A DNA stretch of 64,000 nucleotides, taken from Verrucolacustris abundans. Lineage in GTDB: Bacteria; Verrucomicrobiota; Verrucomicrobiia; Methylacidiphilales; Verrucolacustridaceae. The stretch lies in the NCBI GenBank assembly GCA_965194535.1, contig OZ239145.1:1302001-1366000 (forward strand). The letters are read 5' to 3'. Made by a program: the position numbers and the translations under genes. The notes beneath the pieces are model-generated. The model was not told the DNA's origin. It saw only the letters and a program-made list of their open reading frames with translations, and did not search any database. Below are positions 35,585 through 45,256 of this stretch, piece by piece (position 1 is the stretch's first letter; each line of letters starts with the position of its first letter).

Positions 35585-36292
35585 ATGCCGTATTTTTTTC
35601 CAATGTTAGGCGGCATGTCGTTCATGGATTTTATGGTTCGAGGGGGAGCCCTGATGTGGGTTCTCCTTGCGTTCTCCTTCGTCGCGTTAGCGGTAACTAT
35701 TGAGAGGACCCTGACCTACATCTATTACGGATACTCTCCGGATCGATGGCTCCGATCCCTGCTGCAGACCATACGTACCTCCGGTTCTGCCGCCGCCCTT
35801 CCCCTAGCCGTTGCCTGTCATCATCCCGTCGCAAGGGTTGTTCAAACGTATCTCGAGGAATTGAACCGCCCCACAAAAGTTCGCCAAGATAATCTACGGC
35901 GAACTGGATCACTTGCTCTGGAGGCAGTTGAAAAAAACCTTCGAATTCTCGCCGCTCTCGCCCATCTATCCCCGTTGGTCGGCCTCCTCGGCACCGTGCA
36001 GGGCATGGTGGTGGCTTTTTCAAAGATTGAATCAATTCAGGGGACGGTAAAACCCTCCGACTTGGCGGGCGGAATCTGGGAGGCCCTCCTGACAACAGTC
36101 TTTGGCTTGGTGGTCGCAATCCCCTGCATGGCTCTGTACCACGCATTTGAAGGTCATGCGGATAAAATCGCACGCCGAATGGAAATAGCTGTCACGTCCC
36201 TAGATGATCTTTTGAGTCCGTCCTCCCCCTCCACTGTCACCACCAAGCCCCGTCAACGCGCCCAAGAGGAAGAGTTTTCCACCGTCCAGTAA
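35585..36292 (+). CDS. exbB: ExbB-type proton-channel protein
   Basis: About 235 residues; MotA/TolQ/ExbB family. Three hydrophobic segments, one near the N-terminus (VLLAFSFVALAVTIE) and two in the C-terminal half (LAALAHLSPLVGLLGTVQGM and LLTTVFGLVVAIPCMALYH). With ExbD it feeds proton-motive force to TonB. The start is uncertain: an upstream TTG falls inside palindrome B and is rejected; ATGs at 35585, 35605, 35617 and 35626 are all possible. First gene of exbB-exbD-tonB. Confidence 0.92.
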   Translation: MPYFFPMLGGMSFMDFMVRGGALMWVLLAFSFVALAVTIERTLTYIYYGYSPDRWLRSLLQTIRTSGSAAALPLAVACHHPVARVVQTYLEELNRPTKVRQDNLRRTGSLALEAVEKNLRILAALAHLSPLVGLLGTVQGMVVAFSKIESIQGTVKPSDLAGGIWEALLTTVFGLVVAIPCMALYHAFEGHADKIARRMEIAVTSLDDLLSPSSPSTVTTKPRQRAQEEEFSTVQ

Positions 36293-36296
36293 CCCC

Positions 36297-36692
36297 ATGT
36301 TTACTCGACCCAAACGTCTCACCACTTCGATCGATATGGCTCCCCTGATCGATGTGGTATTTCTTCTACTAATCTTCTTTATGCTCACCTCTTCCTTCAC
36401 GCTACCCTCCCTCCAAGTCAAGCTCCCCACCGCACACGGACAATCGGACACATCCCCCGAAGTCATCCTCATTTCGGTCGATGCCAAAGGATCGATCACT
36501 CTCCAAGGCTCTCCCGTTTCCCTCTCCCAGTTCGATCAGAAACTGCGCGCCCTATCCCAAGGTCAAGTAGATCGAAAGATCCATTTTCGCGGAGATCAAA
36601 GCATGAACTACGGCCTTTTTGTCGAATTGATGGATCGAGCCCGGCAGATTGGCATCGTTCAATTTAACCTAGTCCACGATCCCAAAAAATAG
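36297..36692 (+). CDS. exbD: ExbD/TolR-type energy transducer
   Basis: 131 residues. A single N-terminal membrane helix with the conserved Asp in IDMAPLIDVVFLLLIFF, followed by a periplasmic domain ending GIVQFNLVHDP. It pairs with ExbB as stator. The ATG is 4 bp after the exbB stop, and tonB follows after 3 bp, so the three are tightly coupled. Confidence 0.95.
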   Translation: MFTRPKRLTTSIDMAPLIDVVFLLLIFFMLTSSFTLPSLQVKLPTAHGQSDTSPEVILISVDAKGSITLQGSPVSLSQFDQKLRALSQGQVDRKIHFRGDQSMNYGLFVELMDRARQIGIVQFNLVHDPKK

Positions 36693-36695
36693 ATT

Positions 36696-37328
36696 ATGAC
36701 CCTCTTTTACCCCGCCCCTAGCGATAAACTTTTTCTCCTTCTCGGGTTCACTGCCTCGATGGCCCTGCATGCGACCCTCTTTTTCTCGCGTCCCTCCATC
36801 GTCACAACCCAAGATTTTGCAGTTCAACCTTCCGATTTCTCGGTCGAAATTACAATGATCGAAACCTCCGCAGGCCAACCTGAAACAGTTCAGGAGCCCG
36901 TTCTAGCTACCCCCCTTCCCACCTCCGATACGGTCGATACCGCACCCACTCCATCTTCCCTTGCCCCCACCCTACCCACACCCGACCCTTCACCCCGCCT
37001 CCTTCCCACTCCTTCCCCCTCACAACTCCCGCCGTCCCCTGCCAGTTCGACTGTCCTCGCCCGCCCAAACCCATCCCAAAATTCCGCACCCGTCTATCCT
37101 GACGTAGCTAGAAAAAAGGGTTGGGAAGGCTCGGTTCTTCTACGCGCGCAAATCACCGCCCAAGGTCATGTCGAATCACTTACCCTGCTGAAAAGCTCAG
37201 GCCATGAGATCTTAGACCAATCTGCGACCACTGCCGTTCGACAGTGGCGCTTCCATCCCCAACAGATCAACAGCCAGCCCACACCCTCCACTGTCGAAAT
37301 ACCCGTCAAGTTTTCACTCAAACGCTGA
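36696..37328 (+). CDS. tonB: TonB energy-transducing protein
   Basis: 210 residues. An N-terminal membrane anchor (about 12-30), a Pro/Thr/Ser-rich spacer (about 60-125) able to span the periplasm, and the C-terminal TonB fold with YPDVARKKGWEGSVLLRAQI and AVRQWRFHP. It links the ExbB-ExbD motor to the outer-membrane receptor encoded divergently. Basic Lys-Pro repeats common in E. coli TonB are replaced by Pro-Thr/Ser. Confidence 0.95.
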   Translation: MTLFYPAPSDKLFLLLGFTASMALHATLFFSRPSIVTTQDFAVQPSDFSVEITMIETSAGQPETVQEPVLATPLPTSDTVDTAPTPSSLAPTLPTPDPSPRLLPTPSPSQLPPSPASSTVLARPNPSQNSAPVYPDVARKKGWEGSVLLRAQITAQGHVESLTLLKSSGHEILDQSATTAVRQWRFHPQQINSQPTPSTVEIPVKFSLKR

Positions 37329-37380
37329 CCAATCTGACCTTGGCTATATGCCCGGACGCGCGTAGGTTGCTTGGCTGCAT

Positions 37381-38679
37381 ATGAAAGTTTCACTCGAAAA
37401 CATGGGCGGTTGCCGCCGCCGCCTCAAAGGCGAAATCCCCGCCGATCAGGTCCGCCTAACGGAAGAAAAGGTCACTCTCTCCTTCCAAAAATCAGCCCGA
37501 CTGCCAGGATTTCGCCCAGGCCACGCGCCGCTCGACATGGTGCGTCGTCGCTACGCCCCCAATATTCAAAATGAGCTCAAAGATAGCCTCCTGCGAGAAG
37601 GTCTTCGTCACGCGGTCGAAAAAGAAAAGCTTCATCTTGTAGACGATCCCGCCGTAGAGGAGGCAAATTTCGAAAAGGATAAGAAGTTCAAATTTATCCT
37701 GCGCGTGGATCTCGCTCCTGAATTCAAAGTCCCCGCCGCAAAAGGGCTCAAGATTCCAAAGAAAAATCCTGAACCTGTGACGGATGCAGATATTCAATCC
37801 GCCCTCACTCGACTGGCCGAACCTATGGCTCACTTTCATACCCTCGAACCCCGTCCGGCTAAAGAGGGTGACTACGCCATCCTCGACTTCGAGGGAACCT
37901 GTGGGGGTAAAAAGATTCTCGAAATAGACCCCAAAGCAGGTCAAGTGGGCGAAGCAAAAAAACTTTGGGTTCTACTTAAACCCGACGCTTTCCTGCCAGG
38001 ATTTGTGCCGGCCCTCTTTGGAATGAAGCCAGGTGAAACTCGTAAAGTAGAAGTCAAATTCCCTGCCGATTTCCCCCATGCCTCCCTCCAGAAACAGACA
38101 GGCACGTATCAGGTGACTCTTGTGGAGTTGAAAGAGCGGCATGTTCCGGATGTGGATGAAGCCTTCTGCCAGGAAAACTATAAAATGCCCAAAGCAGAAC
38201 TCGAATCCCGAATTCGTGAAGATCTTACCTCATCAAGAAATTCCGCCCATCGCGCAGAGGAAAGCCACGCGGTGACCCAAGCCCTCCTCTCCTCGACCAA
38301 AATGGATGTTCCTGAGCCTCTCCTCGAAGACGAGCGCCGCCGTCTTGTGGCCCGACTGGTGGAGGAAAACCAGCGCCGCGGCGTCTCCAACGAGGAACTG
38401 ATCAAACACAAAGACGATATCCTAAAAACAGCAGGTCAAAATGCGGAGGAGAACGTTAAGCTTAGCTTTCTGCTACGGAAAATTGCGGAGTCCGAAGGCC
38501 TGAAAGTTGAGGAACAGGAAGTCGTCCAAGAAATTGCGATTCTTGCCGCACAATCGGGTCAAGACGCCCGCCTCTTTGCCAAGAGACTCCAGAAGTCGAA
38601 CGTCTTACCCTCACTTGCTGACACCCTTTTGCGCAGAAAAACCGTTGATTTTCTTTTGCAACACGCCGTTCGCGGGTAA
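37381..38679 (+). CDS. tig: Trigger factor
   Basis: 432 residues. A ribosome-associated chaperone that receives nascent chains at L23. The N-terminal domain has the ribosome-docking signature LPGFRPGHAP (GFRxGxxP). A degenerate FKBP-type prolyl isomerase domain sits in the middle (KEGDYAILDFEG), and the C-terminal helical arms follow. It is directly followed by clpP and clpX, the order found in many bacteria. The 52-bp upstream gap shows no clear promoter. Confidence 0.95.
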   Translation: MKVSLENMGGCRRRLKGEIPADQVRLTEEKVTLSFQKSARLPGFRPGHAPLDMVRRRYAPNIQNELKDSLLREGLRHAVEKEKLHLVDDPAVEEANFEKDKKFKFILRVDLAPEFKVPAAKGLKIPKKNPEPVTDADIQSALTRLAEPMAHFHTLEPRPAKEGDYAILDFEGTCGGKKILEIDPKAGQVGEAKKLWVLLKPDAFLPGFVPALFGMKPGETRKVEVKFPADFPHASLQKQTGTYQVTLVELKERHVPDVDEAFCQENYKMPKAELESRIREDLTSSRNSAHRAEESHAVTQALLSSTKMDVPEPLLEDERRRLVARLVEENQRRGVSNEELIKHKDDILKTAGQNAEENVKLSFLLRKIAESEGLKVEEQEVVQEIAILAAQSGQDARLFAKRLQKSNVLPSLADTLLRRKTVDFLLQHAVRG

Positions 38680-38688
38680 ATTCCATAC

Positions 38689-39312
38689 ATGAGCATGGAT
38701 CCTAAAGCCGACTACTTTGTCCCTAGCGTCATTGAACAGACGGGGCGTGGAGAGCGCGCCTACGATATCTACTCCCGCCTCCTCAAAGATCGGATTATCT
38801 TCATTGGCACGGCGATTGATGACAGCATGGCCAACTCGATCATCGCTCAACTTCTCTTCCTGCAAATGGAGGACCCCAAAAAAGACGTCAGCATCTATGT
38901 TCACTCCCCAGGCGGTTACGTCACCGCGGGCTTGGCCATTTACGACACGATGCAGTACATCAGCTGTGAGGTGAACACCTACTGCATCGGACAAGCCGCC
39001 AGCATGGGAGCCGTTCTGCTTGCTGCCGGAACAAAAGGGAAACGATACTGCTTGCCCAACGCCCGGATCATGATTCACCAGCCTTTGGGCGGAGCCCAAG
39101 GCCAAGCGACCGATATTAGCATTCAGGCCCAGGAAATCCTTCGTGCAAAGAAGCGGCTCAATGAAATCCTTGCTCACCACACGGGCCAAACCTTTGAAAC
39201 GGTGGAAAAAGACACCGACCGAGATCGCTTTATGTCCGCCGAAGACGCCAAGACATACGGCCTGGTCGACCATGTCGTCTCCTTCCGCAAAGAGGAATCA
39301 ACGAAGAAGTAA
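38689..39312 (+). CDS. clpP: ATP-dependent Clp protease proteolytic subunit
   Basis: 207 residues. Catalytic triad S105 (GQAASMGAVLL), H130 (ARIMIHQP) and D179 (DTDRDRF) are all present. The oxyanion SPGGYVTAG motif and the heptamer-forming regions look normal. It starts 9 bp after tig and 12 bp before clpX, and forms the ClpXP protease with the next gene product. Confidence 0.98.
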   Translation: MSMDPKADYFVPSVIEQTGRGERAYDIYSRLLKDRIIFIGTAIDDSMANSIIAQLLFLQMEDPKKDVSIYVHSPGGYVTAGLAIYDTMQYISCEVNTYCIGQAASMGAVLLAAGTKGKRYCLPNARIMIHQPLGGAQGQATDISIQAQEILRAKKRLNEILAHHTGQTFETVEKDTDRDRFMSAEDAKTYGLVDHVVSFRKEESTKK

Positions 39313-39324
39313 AGTCGGTGCCCG

Positions 39325-40593
39325 ATGGCCCGCCCCACTCACCTCACCCTCTGCTCCTTCTGTGGCAAAAGCCATGCAGAGGTTAAAAAGCTTATCGCGG
39401 GGCCTGGAGTTTATATTTGCGATAACTGCATCACTCTTTGCACAAATATTCTGAACCGCGAAGCGGGAGACAGTCCCGTCGGAAAAGGAATTTTAAAGAC
39501 CCTCCCGAAACCCCGTGAGATCCGCGAGGAACTGGATCGCCATGTGATCGGTCAGGATCGGGCCAAACGCACTCTCGCCGTAGCAGTTCACAACCACTAC
39601 AAACGCGTCCGTGCTCCCCAAACCGACACCCTTCCGACAGACCATGCGGACGTCGAGCTCGAGAAAAGCAACATCCTCCTCATTGGACCGACAGGCTCGG
39701 GAAAAACCCTTCTCGCGCGTACTCTTGCACGGATTTTAGACGTCCCCTTCGCCATCGCCGATGCCACCTCTTTGACCGAGGCGGGATACGTGGGCGAAGA
39801 CGTGGAAACCATCATTTTGCGACTTCTTCAAAATGCCGATTACGATGTAAAACGAGCCGAGCTAGGAATTGTCTACATCGATGAGATCGACAAGATCGGC
39901 CGAAAATCCGACAGCGCATCCATCACGCGGGATGTCTCGGGCGAAGGGGTTCAGCAAGGTCTCCTCAAGATTCTTGAGGGAACGATTTGTCACGTCCCCC
40001 CGCAAGGCGGACGCAAGCATCCCCAAGCCGAACATATTCAGGTCAACACCCAGAATATTCTCTTTATTTGCGGTGGCGGATTTGTGGGTCTTGAGGAGAT
40101 CGTTCATAAAAGGATGGGAGGCCGTTCGCTGGGCTTCGGCTCGAGCCTGACTGCAAAAGCCCAAGTCACCGAAGAAGGTCTCGGACTCCTTCGATATACC
40201 GAACCGGATGACCTTCTGCGCTTCGGAATGATTCCTGAGTTTATTGGTCGTTTACCTGTTTTGAGTCACTTAAACCCACTAACCGTGGATGAGCTCATCC
40301 TAGTTCTCACCGACCCAAAGAATTCTCTCACCCGCCAGTATGCCAAGCTTCTTGGGATGGAGGGGGTTAAGCTCAATTTCACACGCGATGCCCTCCGTTG
40401 CCTCGCTGAGTCGGCAATCAAAAAAGGCACGGGAGCTCGTGCTCTCCGCAGTCTTCTTGAGGGCATGATGCTCGACCTTATGTATGAAATTCCTTCACGC
40501 AACGACGTGGAGGAGGTGATCATCAATCAGGCTGTGGCCGAGGGCCATCGCGCCCCAATCATCAAACGCAAAGAATCCCGCAAAGCCGCCTAG
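39325..40593 (+). CDS. clpX: ATP-dependent unfoldase ClpX
   Basis: 422 residues. The N-terminal zinc-binding domain has C10, C13, C32 and C35. Walker A is GPTGSGKT (121-128) and Walker B is IVYIDEIDKI. The GYVGEDVE loop and sensor II region (GTGARALRSLLEG) are complete. A ClpP-docking IGF-type loop is not obvious at its usual place (ICGGGFVGLEEI region), and this could be checked by structure. It ends 5 bp before the convergent aminotransferase gene. Confidence 0.97.
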   Translation: MARPTHLTLCSFCGKSHAEVKKLIAGPGVYICDNCITLCTNILNREAGDSPVGKGILKTLPKPREIREELDRHVIGQDRAKRTLAVAVHNHYKRVRAPQTDTLPTDHADVELEKSNILLIGPTGSGKTLLARTLARILDVPFAIADATSLTEAGYVGEDVETIILRLLQNADYDVKRAELGIVYIDEIDKIGRKSDSASITRDVSGEGVQQGLLKILEGTICHVPPQGGRKHPQAEHIQVNTQNILFICGGGFVGLEEIVHKRMGGRSLGFGSSLTAKAQVTEEGLGLLRYTEPDDLLRFGMIPEFIGRLPVLSHLNPLTVDELILVLTDPKNSLTRQYAKLLGMEGVKLNFTRDALRCLAESAIKKGTGARALRSLLEGMMLDLMYEIPSRNDVEEVIINQAVAEGHRAPIIKRKESRKAA

Positions 40594-40598
40594 AGGCT

Positions 40599-41681
40599 TT
40601 ATCCGATTTTCTTTAGTCCGTCCGCAAGGCGGCCCCACAACTCTTCCATCCCCTTCTCCGTCTCATCCCCCATGTGGGAAACGCGGAAATTGATACCTTT
40701 CATCTTTCCGTATCCTCCGTCAAAAATTGCGCCGTAGGTGTCCTTGAGCCACGCAATCCACTTTGCCACATCCACACCCCGCGTATTTTTCCCACAGGTC
40801 AGACTGAGCGACTCATAACCCTTTTCTGGAAATACCTCGAACCCATTCGCCGCCAGCCACGCCCGCCCCCGCTCCGCATTCTTGCGATGGCGTTCATGCC
40901 TTTGGGCGATCCCCTCTTTGGCAATCTCCGCCAACTTCACCTCCAACGCGTAGAGATGGGAAATGGAGGGAGTGCAAGGGGTCATATTGCTCTCCGCCTG
41001 TTTGCGGAACTCGTGAAAGTCATAGTAGTACCCGCGGTCTTTGACCTTTTCGGATCTGGCGTAAGCCCTCTCACTCACCGAAAACAAGGATGCCCCAGGA
41101 GGTAGGGCTAAAGCCTTCTGCGTCCCACAAAGCATCACATCCAATCCCAACTCGTCGAAAGGAATCGGCATCACGCTGAAGGAAGAAACGGTATCCGTAA
41201 TGAGCATTACATCGGGAAATTTGGTTCGGACCAGCTTCGCAATCTCAGCGAGGGGGCTCAAAACTCCCGTGGAAGTCTCGTGATGAATTAAAGTCAGCGC
41301 ATCATACCCACCCTTCGAAAGCTCTTTCTCAATCATCTCAGGCTTGATGGCCATGCCCCATTCAACCTGAACCCTGCCCGCATCTTTTCCGCACTTCTGG
41401 GCCACATCGAACCACTTATCGGAAAAAGCCCCGTTCATGCAAACCAACACCTTCTTTTGGACCAGATTCCTCAGCGCCGCCTCCATCACGGACCACGCCG
41501 ACCCCGTCCCTAAGAAGACAGGCTGTTGAGTCTGAAATAGTTGCCGAAGGCCGGGCTGCACCCTCGCATAGAGCTCCTGAAATCCCTTCCCGCGGTGCCC
41601 AATCATTGGCTTAGCGAATGCCTGTAGAACAGAAGGGGAGATTTCAACCGGACCAGGGATATATAATTTGATGTGAGACAT
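40599..41681 (-). CDS. Class V aminotransferase (serine-pyruvate / alanine-glyoxylate type)
   Basis: 360 residues from the ATG at 41681 (MSHIKLYIPGPVEISPS); a longer frame upstream lacks homology. The PLP lysine is K189 in CGTQKALALPPG. GTGSAWSVMEA and ITDTVSSFSV are typical. Probable substrates are small amino acids and glyoxylate or pyruvate; a phosphoserine or 2-aminoethylphosphonate transaminase role cannot be excluded. Only 22 bp separate its start from the divergent gene at 41704. Confidence 0.88.
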   Translation of the reverse strand: MSHIKLYIPGPVEISPSVLQAFAKPMIGHRGKGFQELYARVQPGLRQLFQTQQPVFLGTGSAWSVMEAALRNLVQKKVLVCMNGAFSDKWFDVAQKCGKDAGRVQVEWGMAIKPEMIEKELSKGGYDALTLIHHETSTGVLSPLAEIAKLVRTKFPDVMLITDTVSSFSVMPIPFDELGLDVMLCGTQKALALPPGASLFSVSERAYARSEKVKDRGYYYDFHEFRKQAESNMTPCTPSISHLYALEVKLAEIAKEGIAQRHERHRKNAERGRAWLAANGFEVFPEKGYESLSLTCGKNTRGVDVAKWIAWLKDTYGAIFDGGYGKMKGINFRVSHMGDETEKGMEELWGRLADGLKKIG

Positions 41682-41703
41682 AAATAGGGTAGATAGAGAA
41701 AGT

Positions 41704-42741
41704 ATGCATTTGCGCAAACACAACCTTCTCCTTCTTGGGTACAGCCTCTTGGCAAGTCCCCTCCTTGGCCAAGTCAACTCCCGCGACCCGGGGCGTAGCC
41801 CCGACTTCCAAACCACTTTAGACGAAGAGGTGAATAATGAGCGGGTCGCAAAAGCTGTCCCTGCAAACGAACCAACGCCCACCCCCTCTACCCCCGCAAT
41901 AGCTACCCCTGTGACGACGAATGTTGAGAACTCAAAACTTTCCGTAGATCAGATCATCCAAAACGCCATCCGCAGGGATGAGGAACTCCGAGAACTCCGC
42001 GAGGAATTCACTTACCAACTCAAACTGGTTACTCAACGTCTCGACGACGATAACAAGGTCATTCCCGATAAAACCAAGACCGTCACCGCAAAAATTAAAC
42101 CGGGCAAAGACATCACCTTCAGTGCCGACTTTAACGACGACTCGAAAGACAATGACAGTTCATCCCAAAAAACAACCTATGCAGGTGCAACCGGTGGACG
42201 CGGACTTCAATCAAAACAAAAGAAGTCGGACGACGATGACGACGACTCTAACAAAGATGTAGAGGACGCAAAAAAAGTGAACGCCATGCTCGACATGGGG
42301 AAAATCGCCCCCCGCTTTAAATATGTCCGTATGCCAGATCAGACGCTCAGGGATCGCCCCTGCTTCGTGATCAAGTTCTCACCCAAACCCGACCAACCTT
42401 TTAATTCTCGAGAAGAGAAGGTCATCAACAAGGTCGGCGGGACGATCTGGATCGATCAAAACGATTTCAGCATCATTCAAACAAAAGGGAAGTTAACCGA
42501 GGAGGTCGATGTGGCTTGGTTCTTAGCGACAATGAAGGGCATGGATTTTAATTACGAAACATCTGAATTATCTTCCATCAATATTCCTGTTCCCTCGGGC
42601 TTCTTTATGAGCTTCGACTTAAATATCATGGGCTACCGAATGGCACAAAAACAGGTTAGTCAGATGACGGACTATCAACCTGCCTCCCCCATCTCCGCAA
42701 CACCACCAGCCCCTGCTACTCCGCCCAGCGGAAACCCTTAA
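41704..42741 (+). CDS. Secreted protein of unknown function with acidic linker
   Basis: 345 residues. A likely signal peptide (about 1-22, LLLLGYSLLASPLLGQ) is followed by a Pro/Thr segment, then DQIIQNAIRRDEELREL, an acidic Asp/Lys-rich stretch (KSDDDDDDSNKDVED, about 180-195), and a C-terminal part with FVIKFSPKP and GGTIWIDQNDFSIIQTKG. The last block resembles LolA/LppX-type outer-membrane sorting folds I have seen in related bacteria, but this is a weak resemblance. It ends in a Pro/Ala-rich tail. Probably periplasmic; no function assigned. Confidence 0.75.
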   Translation: MHLRKHNLLLLGYSLLASPLLGQVNSRDPGRSPDFQTTLDEEVNNERVAKAVPANEPTPTPSTPAIATPVTTNVENSKLSVDQIIQNAIRRDEELRELREEFTYQLKLVTQRLDDDNKVIPDKTKTVTAKIKPGKDITFSADFNDDSKDNDSSSQKTTYAGATGGRGLQSKQKKSDDDDDDSNKDVEDAKKVNAMLDMGKIAPRFKYVRMPDQTLRDRPCFVIKFSPKPDQPFNSREEKVINKVGGTIWIDQNDFSIIQTKGKLTEEVDVAWFLATMKGMDFNYETSELSSINIPVPSGFFMSFDLNIMGYRMAQKQVSQMTDYQPASPISATPPAPATPPSGNP

Positions 42742-42742
42742 T

Positions 42743-43603
42743 CTAATTCGATCGCTCGATTGGGGCACGTACTCGGTTTCCCCACTCCGTCCAAGATCCG
42801 TCGTAGTTACGCACTTTCTTCCTGCCTAATAAATAGCTCAAGACAAACCAAGTGTGGCTCGACCGCTCCCCGATCCGACAGTACGCAATCACTTCCGTTT
42901 CAGGCGACAAAGAGCAACCCTCAACATAGATTTTTTCCAACTCCTCCGCTGACTTGAAGGTTCCATCCTCCTTCACCGCCGTTTTCCAAGGAACACTCTT
43001 CGCACCAGGGATGTGGCCACCCCGGAGAACTCCCTCCTGCGGATATTCAGGCATATGGGTGACATCACCCTTGAACTCACCGGGAGAACGAACATCGATC
43101 AGTGGCAGTTTTTTCTGACTAAAAGCCAAAGCATCTTCGTAAAAAGCCCGAATCTCAGAATCAAGCCTGCGTGGGGGCACCGGATAGTTCGCCGCAGGAA
43201 CTTTTACTTTCTCGCGGGTTAAGCTTCTTTTCTCCCCTACCCACTTATCCCGACCCCCATTCAAAATTCTCACCTTCGTATGACCAAAAAGGCGAAAAGC
43301 CCAAAGAGCATAACATGACCACCAGTTCGACTTATCACCGTAAAAGATCACTGTGGTATCGGGAGTGATTCCATTCCGTCCACAAAGCTCTGCAAAGGCC
43401 TGTGGGCTGATGTAGTCCCGCACCAAGGCATCCTGCAGATCCCGCCGCCAATCAATATGGACCGCTCCAGGAATGTGCCCGGTATCGTAAAGGAGCACAT
43501 CCTCATTACTCTCCACCACTCGGATTCCTGGGTCATTCAGATGTTGGGCCAGCCAGTCGGTTTCGACCAAAGCTTCAGGATGAATGTACTCTTTTTTGCT
43601 CAT
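42743..43603 (-). CDS. Sulfurtransferase, tandem rhodanese
   Basis: 286 residues. Two rhodanese domains: the N-terminal one inactive (GHIPGAVHIDW, no Cys in its loop) and the C-terminal one with DVRSPGEFKG and active C242 in AYCRIGERSSH. CRxGxR loops favour thiosulfate over 3-mercaptopyruvate as sulfur donor. It follows metG in the same direction after 71 bp; whether they share a transcript is unclear. It ends 1 bp past the convergent gene at 41704. Confidence 0.92.
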   Translation of the reverse strand: MSKKEYIHPEALVETDWLAQHLNDPGIRVVESNEDVLLYDTGHIPGAVHIDWRRDLQDALVRDYISPQAFAELCGRNGITPDTTVIFYGDKSNWWSCYALWAFRLFGHTKVRILNGGRDKWVGEKRSLTREKVKVPAANYPVPPRRLDSEIRAFYEDALAFSQKKLPLIDVRSPGEFKGDVTHMPEYPQEGVLRGGHIPGAKSVPWKTAVKEDGTFKSAEELEKIYVEGCSLSPETEVIAYCRIGERSSHTWFVLSYLLGRKKVRNYDGSWTEWGNRVRAPIERSN

Positions 43604-43674
43604 AAGTTTATTTCCTTCGAATCTCCAAGATGCCTCACCGCAAGACCGCGTGCAACCGCCTCCCGTGTCATCCC

Positions 43675-45219
43675 CTATCCCTTTGTTTTCTCTTCCTCCA
43701 GAAGCGGAAAAAGCGGCTCGATTTTACCTAATGGCCGACCCGTCAGACCGCTCGGCCACTGAGGCCAATCTTTCGCCCGCGCCTCGACAGACCCTTCGAG
43801 ACCAAGTTGCCTCAACCCTGCCTGTGCCGTGGTCGGAATCACACACTCCACCTCCTGCAAGACCAACTCCAAAACCGCCATCGCATCGGCCAAAGTGGCT
43901 CGCAACTCCCCAGCTAGGGCGGGATCTTTAGCCAATTTCCACGGCGCTCTGCTCTCGATCATCTGATTTCCTGCCTGAACCGCCTTCCACAATTCCCCCA
44001 ATGCCAAATGAATCTGATTCGCCTTCATCAAATCATCCCACTTTCTCAGGGCACCCAAAACCGTCGCCCGAAAAGCCAAGGAAACCGCATCCGGAGTCGG
44101 CGCATCAGGGATCTTTCCATCGCAATAACGTCCGATCATCGATCCAGATCTCTGAAGCAGATTCCCCAACTCATGGGCTAACTCCCCTTTGCGTCTCGCC
44201 GCTAAGGAGGCCTCATCAAAATCCGCATCGTGCCCCAAAGCCATCTCGCGCAAAACATAGTATCGAAACGAATCTGCACCGTACTTTTCCGCAAGAAGCT
44301 TAGGATCCACCACATTGCCTGTTGATTTACTCAACTTCTCGCTCTTCCTAGTCCAGAATCCGTGGACCAATAGTTTCTGGAAAATAGGCAATCCGAGAGC
44401 ACGTAACATACAAGGCCAATAAATCCCGTGAGCCGGCACCATGATGTCCTTGCCGATTACGTGAACCGCCGGCACCCAATCAGCCAACTTCCCCTCACCT
44501 TTCCCGGCACCTGTCACATAGTTCAGCAAGGCATCAAACCAGACATACGTCACCTGACTCTCATCAAACGGAAGCGGGATTCCCCAGGCCAATCTCGTTT
44601 TCGGACGCGAAATACAGAGGTCAGGCAAAGGTTTTTCCAGGGCACCCAGAATTTCCTTCGCACGAAATTCCGGAAAAATGATTTCCGGATTCTTTTGATA
44701 CAGCTCCTTCAACCAATCCTGATGTTTGGAAAGTTTGAAGAAATAGTTCTCCTCCGTTAGTTCCACCACTTCCCCAAAGATTTCAGGCCAACTACCGTCG
44801 GCCTGCCTCTCTTTTTCGGTCAGAAACTGCTCAGCCCGGACGCTGTAAAATCCATGGAACGTCCCTTTAACAATATCCCCCTTGGCATAGAGAAGAGCCA
44901 AAACCTCTTGGACCAACTCTTTGTGTCTGGATTCCGTTGTCCGCAAATAATCATCCGGCTCAACTCGTAGACCCCTCCATAGATCTAGAAAATGAACGCT
45001 GATTCCATCGACAAACTCCTGAGGACTCTTGGCAGCTTTTGCGGCGCTCTGCTGGACTTTCTGCCCGTGCTCATCCAAACCGCTTAAAAAGCGAACCTCA
45101 CGGCCCTGCCTCCTTGCATAACGAGCCAAGGTATCCGTCAGGACCTTCTCATAAGCATGCCCCAGATGCGGTTGGGCATTGGCATAATCAATCGCCGTTG
45201 TGAGGTAGAGGGAATCCAT
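43675..45219 (-). CDS. metG: Methionyl-tRNA synthetase
   Basis: 514 residues. A class I synthetase charging both initiator and elongator tRNA-Met. The HIGH-type motif is PHLGHAYE, the connective peptide lacks the four-Cys zinc knuckle (FYSVRAEQFLTEKE), and KMSKS reads KLSKS. The anticodon-binding helical domain follows. It has no C-terminal tRNA-binding (EMAPII-like) domain, so it is the short form. No T-box or SAM riboswitch was seen upstream. Confidence 0.96.
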   Translation of the reverse strand: MDSLYLTTAIDYANAQPHLGHAYEKVLTDTLARYARRQGREVRFLSGLDEHGQKVQQSAAKAAKSPQEFVDGISVHFLDLWRGLRVEPDDYLRTTESRHKELVQEVLALLYAKGDIVKGTFHGFYSVRAEQFLTEKERQADGSWPEIFGEVVELTEENYFFKLSKHQDWLKELYQKNPEIIFPEFRAKEILGALEKPLPDLCISRPKTRLAWGIPLPFDESQVTYVWFDALLNYVTGAGKGEGKLADWVPAVHVIGKDIMVPAHGIYWPCMLRALGLPIFQKLLVHGFWTRKSEKLSKSTGNVVDPKLLAEKYGADSFRYYVLREMALGHDADFDEASLAARRKGELAHELGNLLQRSGSMIGRYCDGKIPDAPTPDAVSLAFRATVLGALRKWDDLMKANQIHLALGELWKAVQAGNQMIESRAPWKLAKDPALAGELRATLADAMAVLELVLQEVECVIPTTAQAGLRQLGLEGSVEARAKDWPQWPSGLTGRPLGKIEPLFPLLEEEKTKG

Positions 45220-45256
45220 CCTTAATGTTTATACCAGACTGAGAATTCGGATTCGA

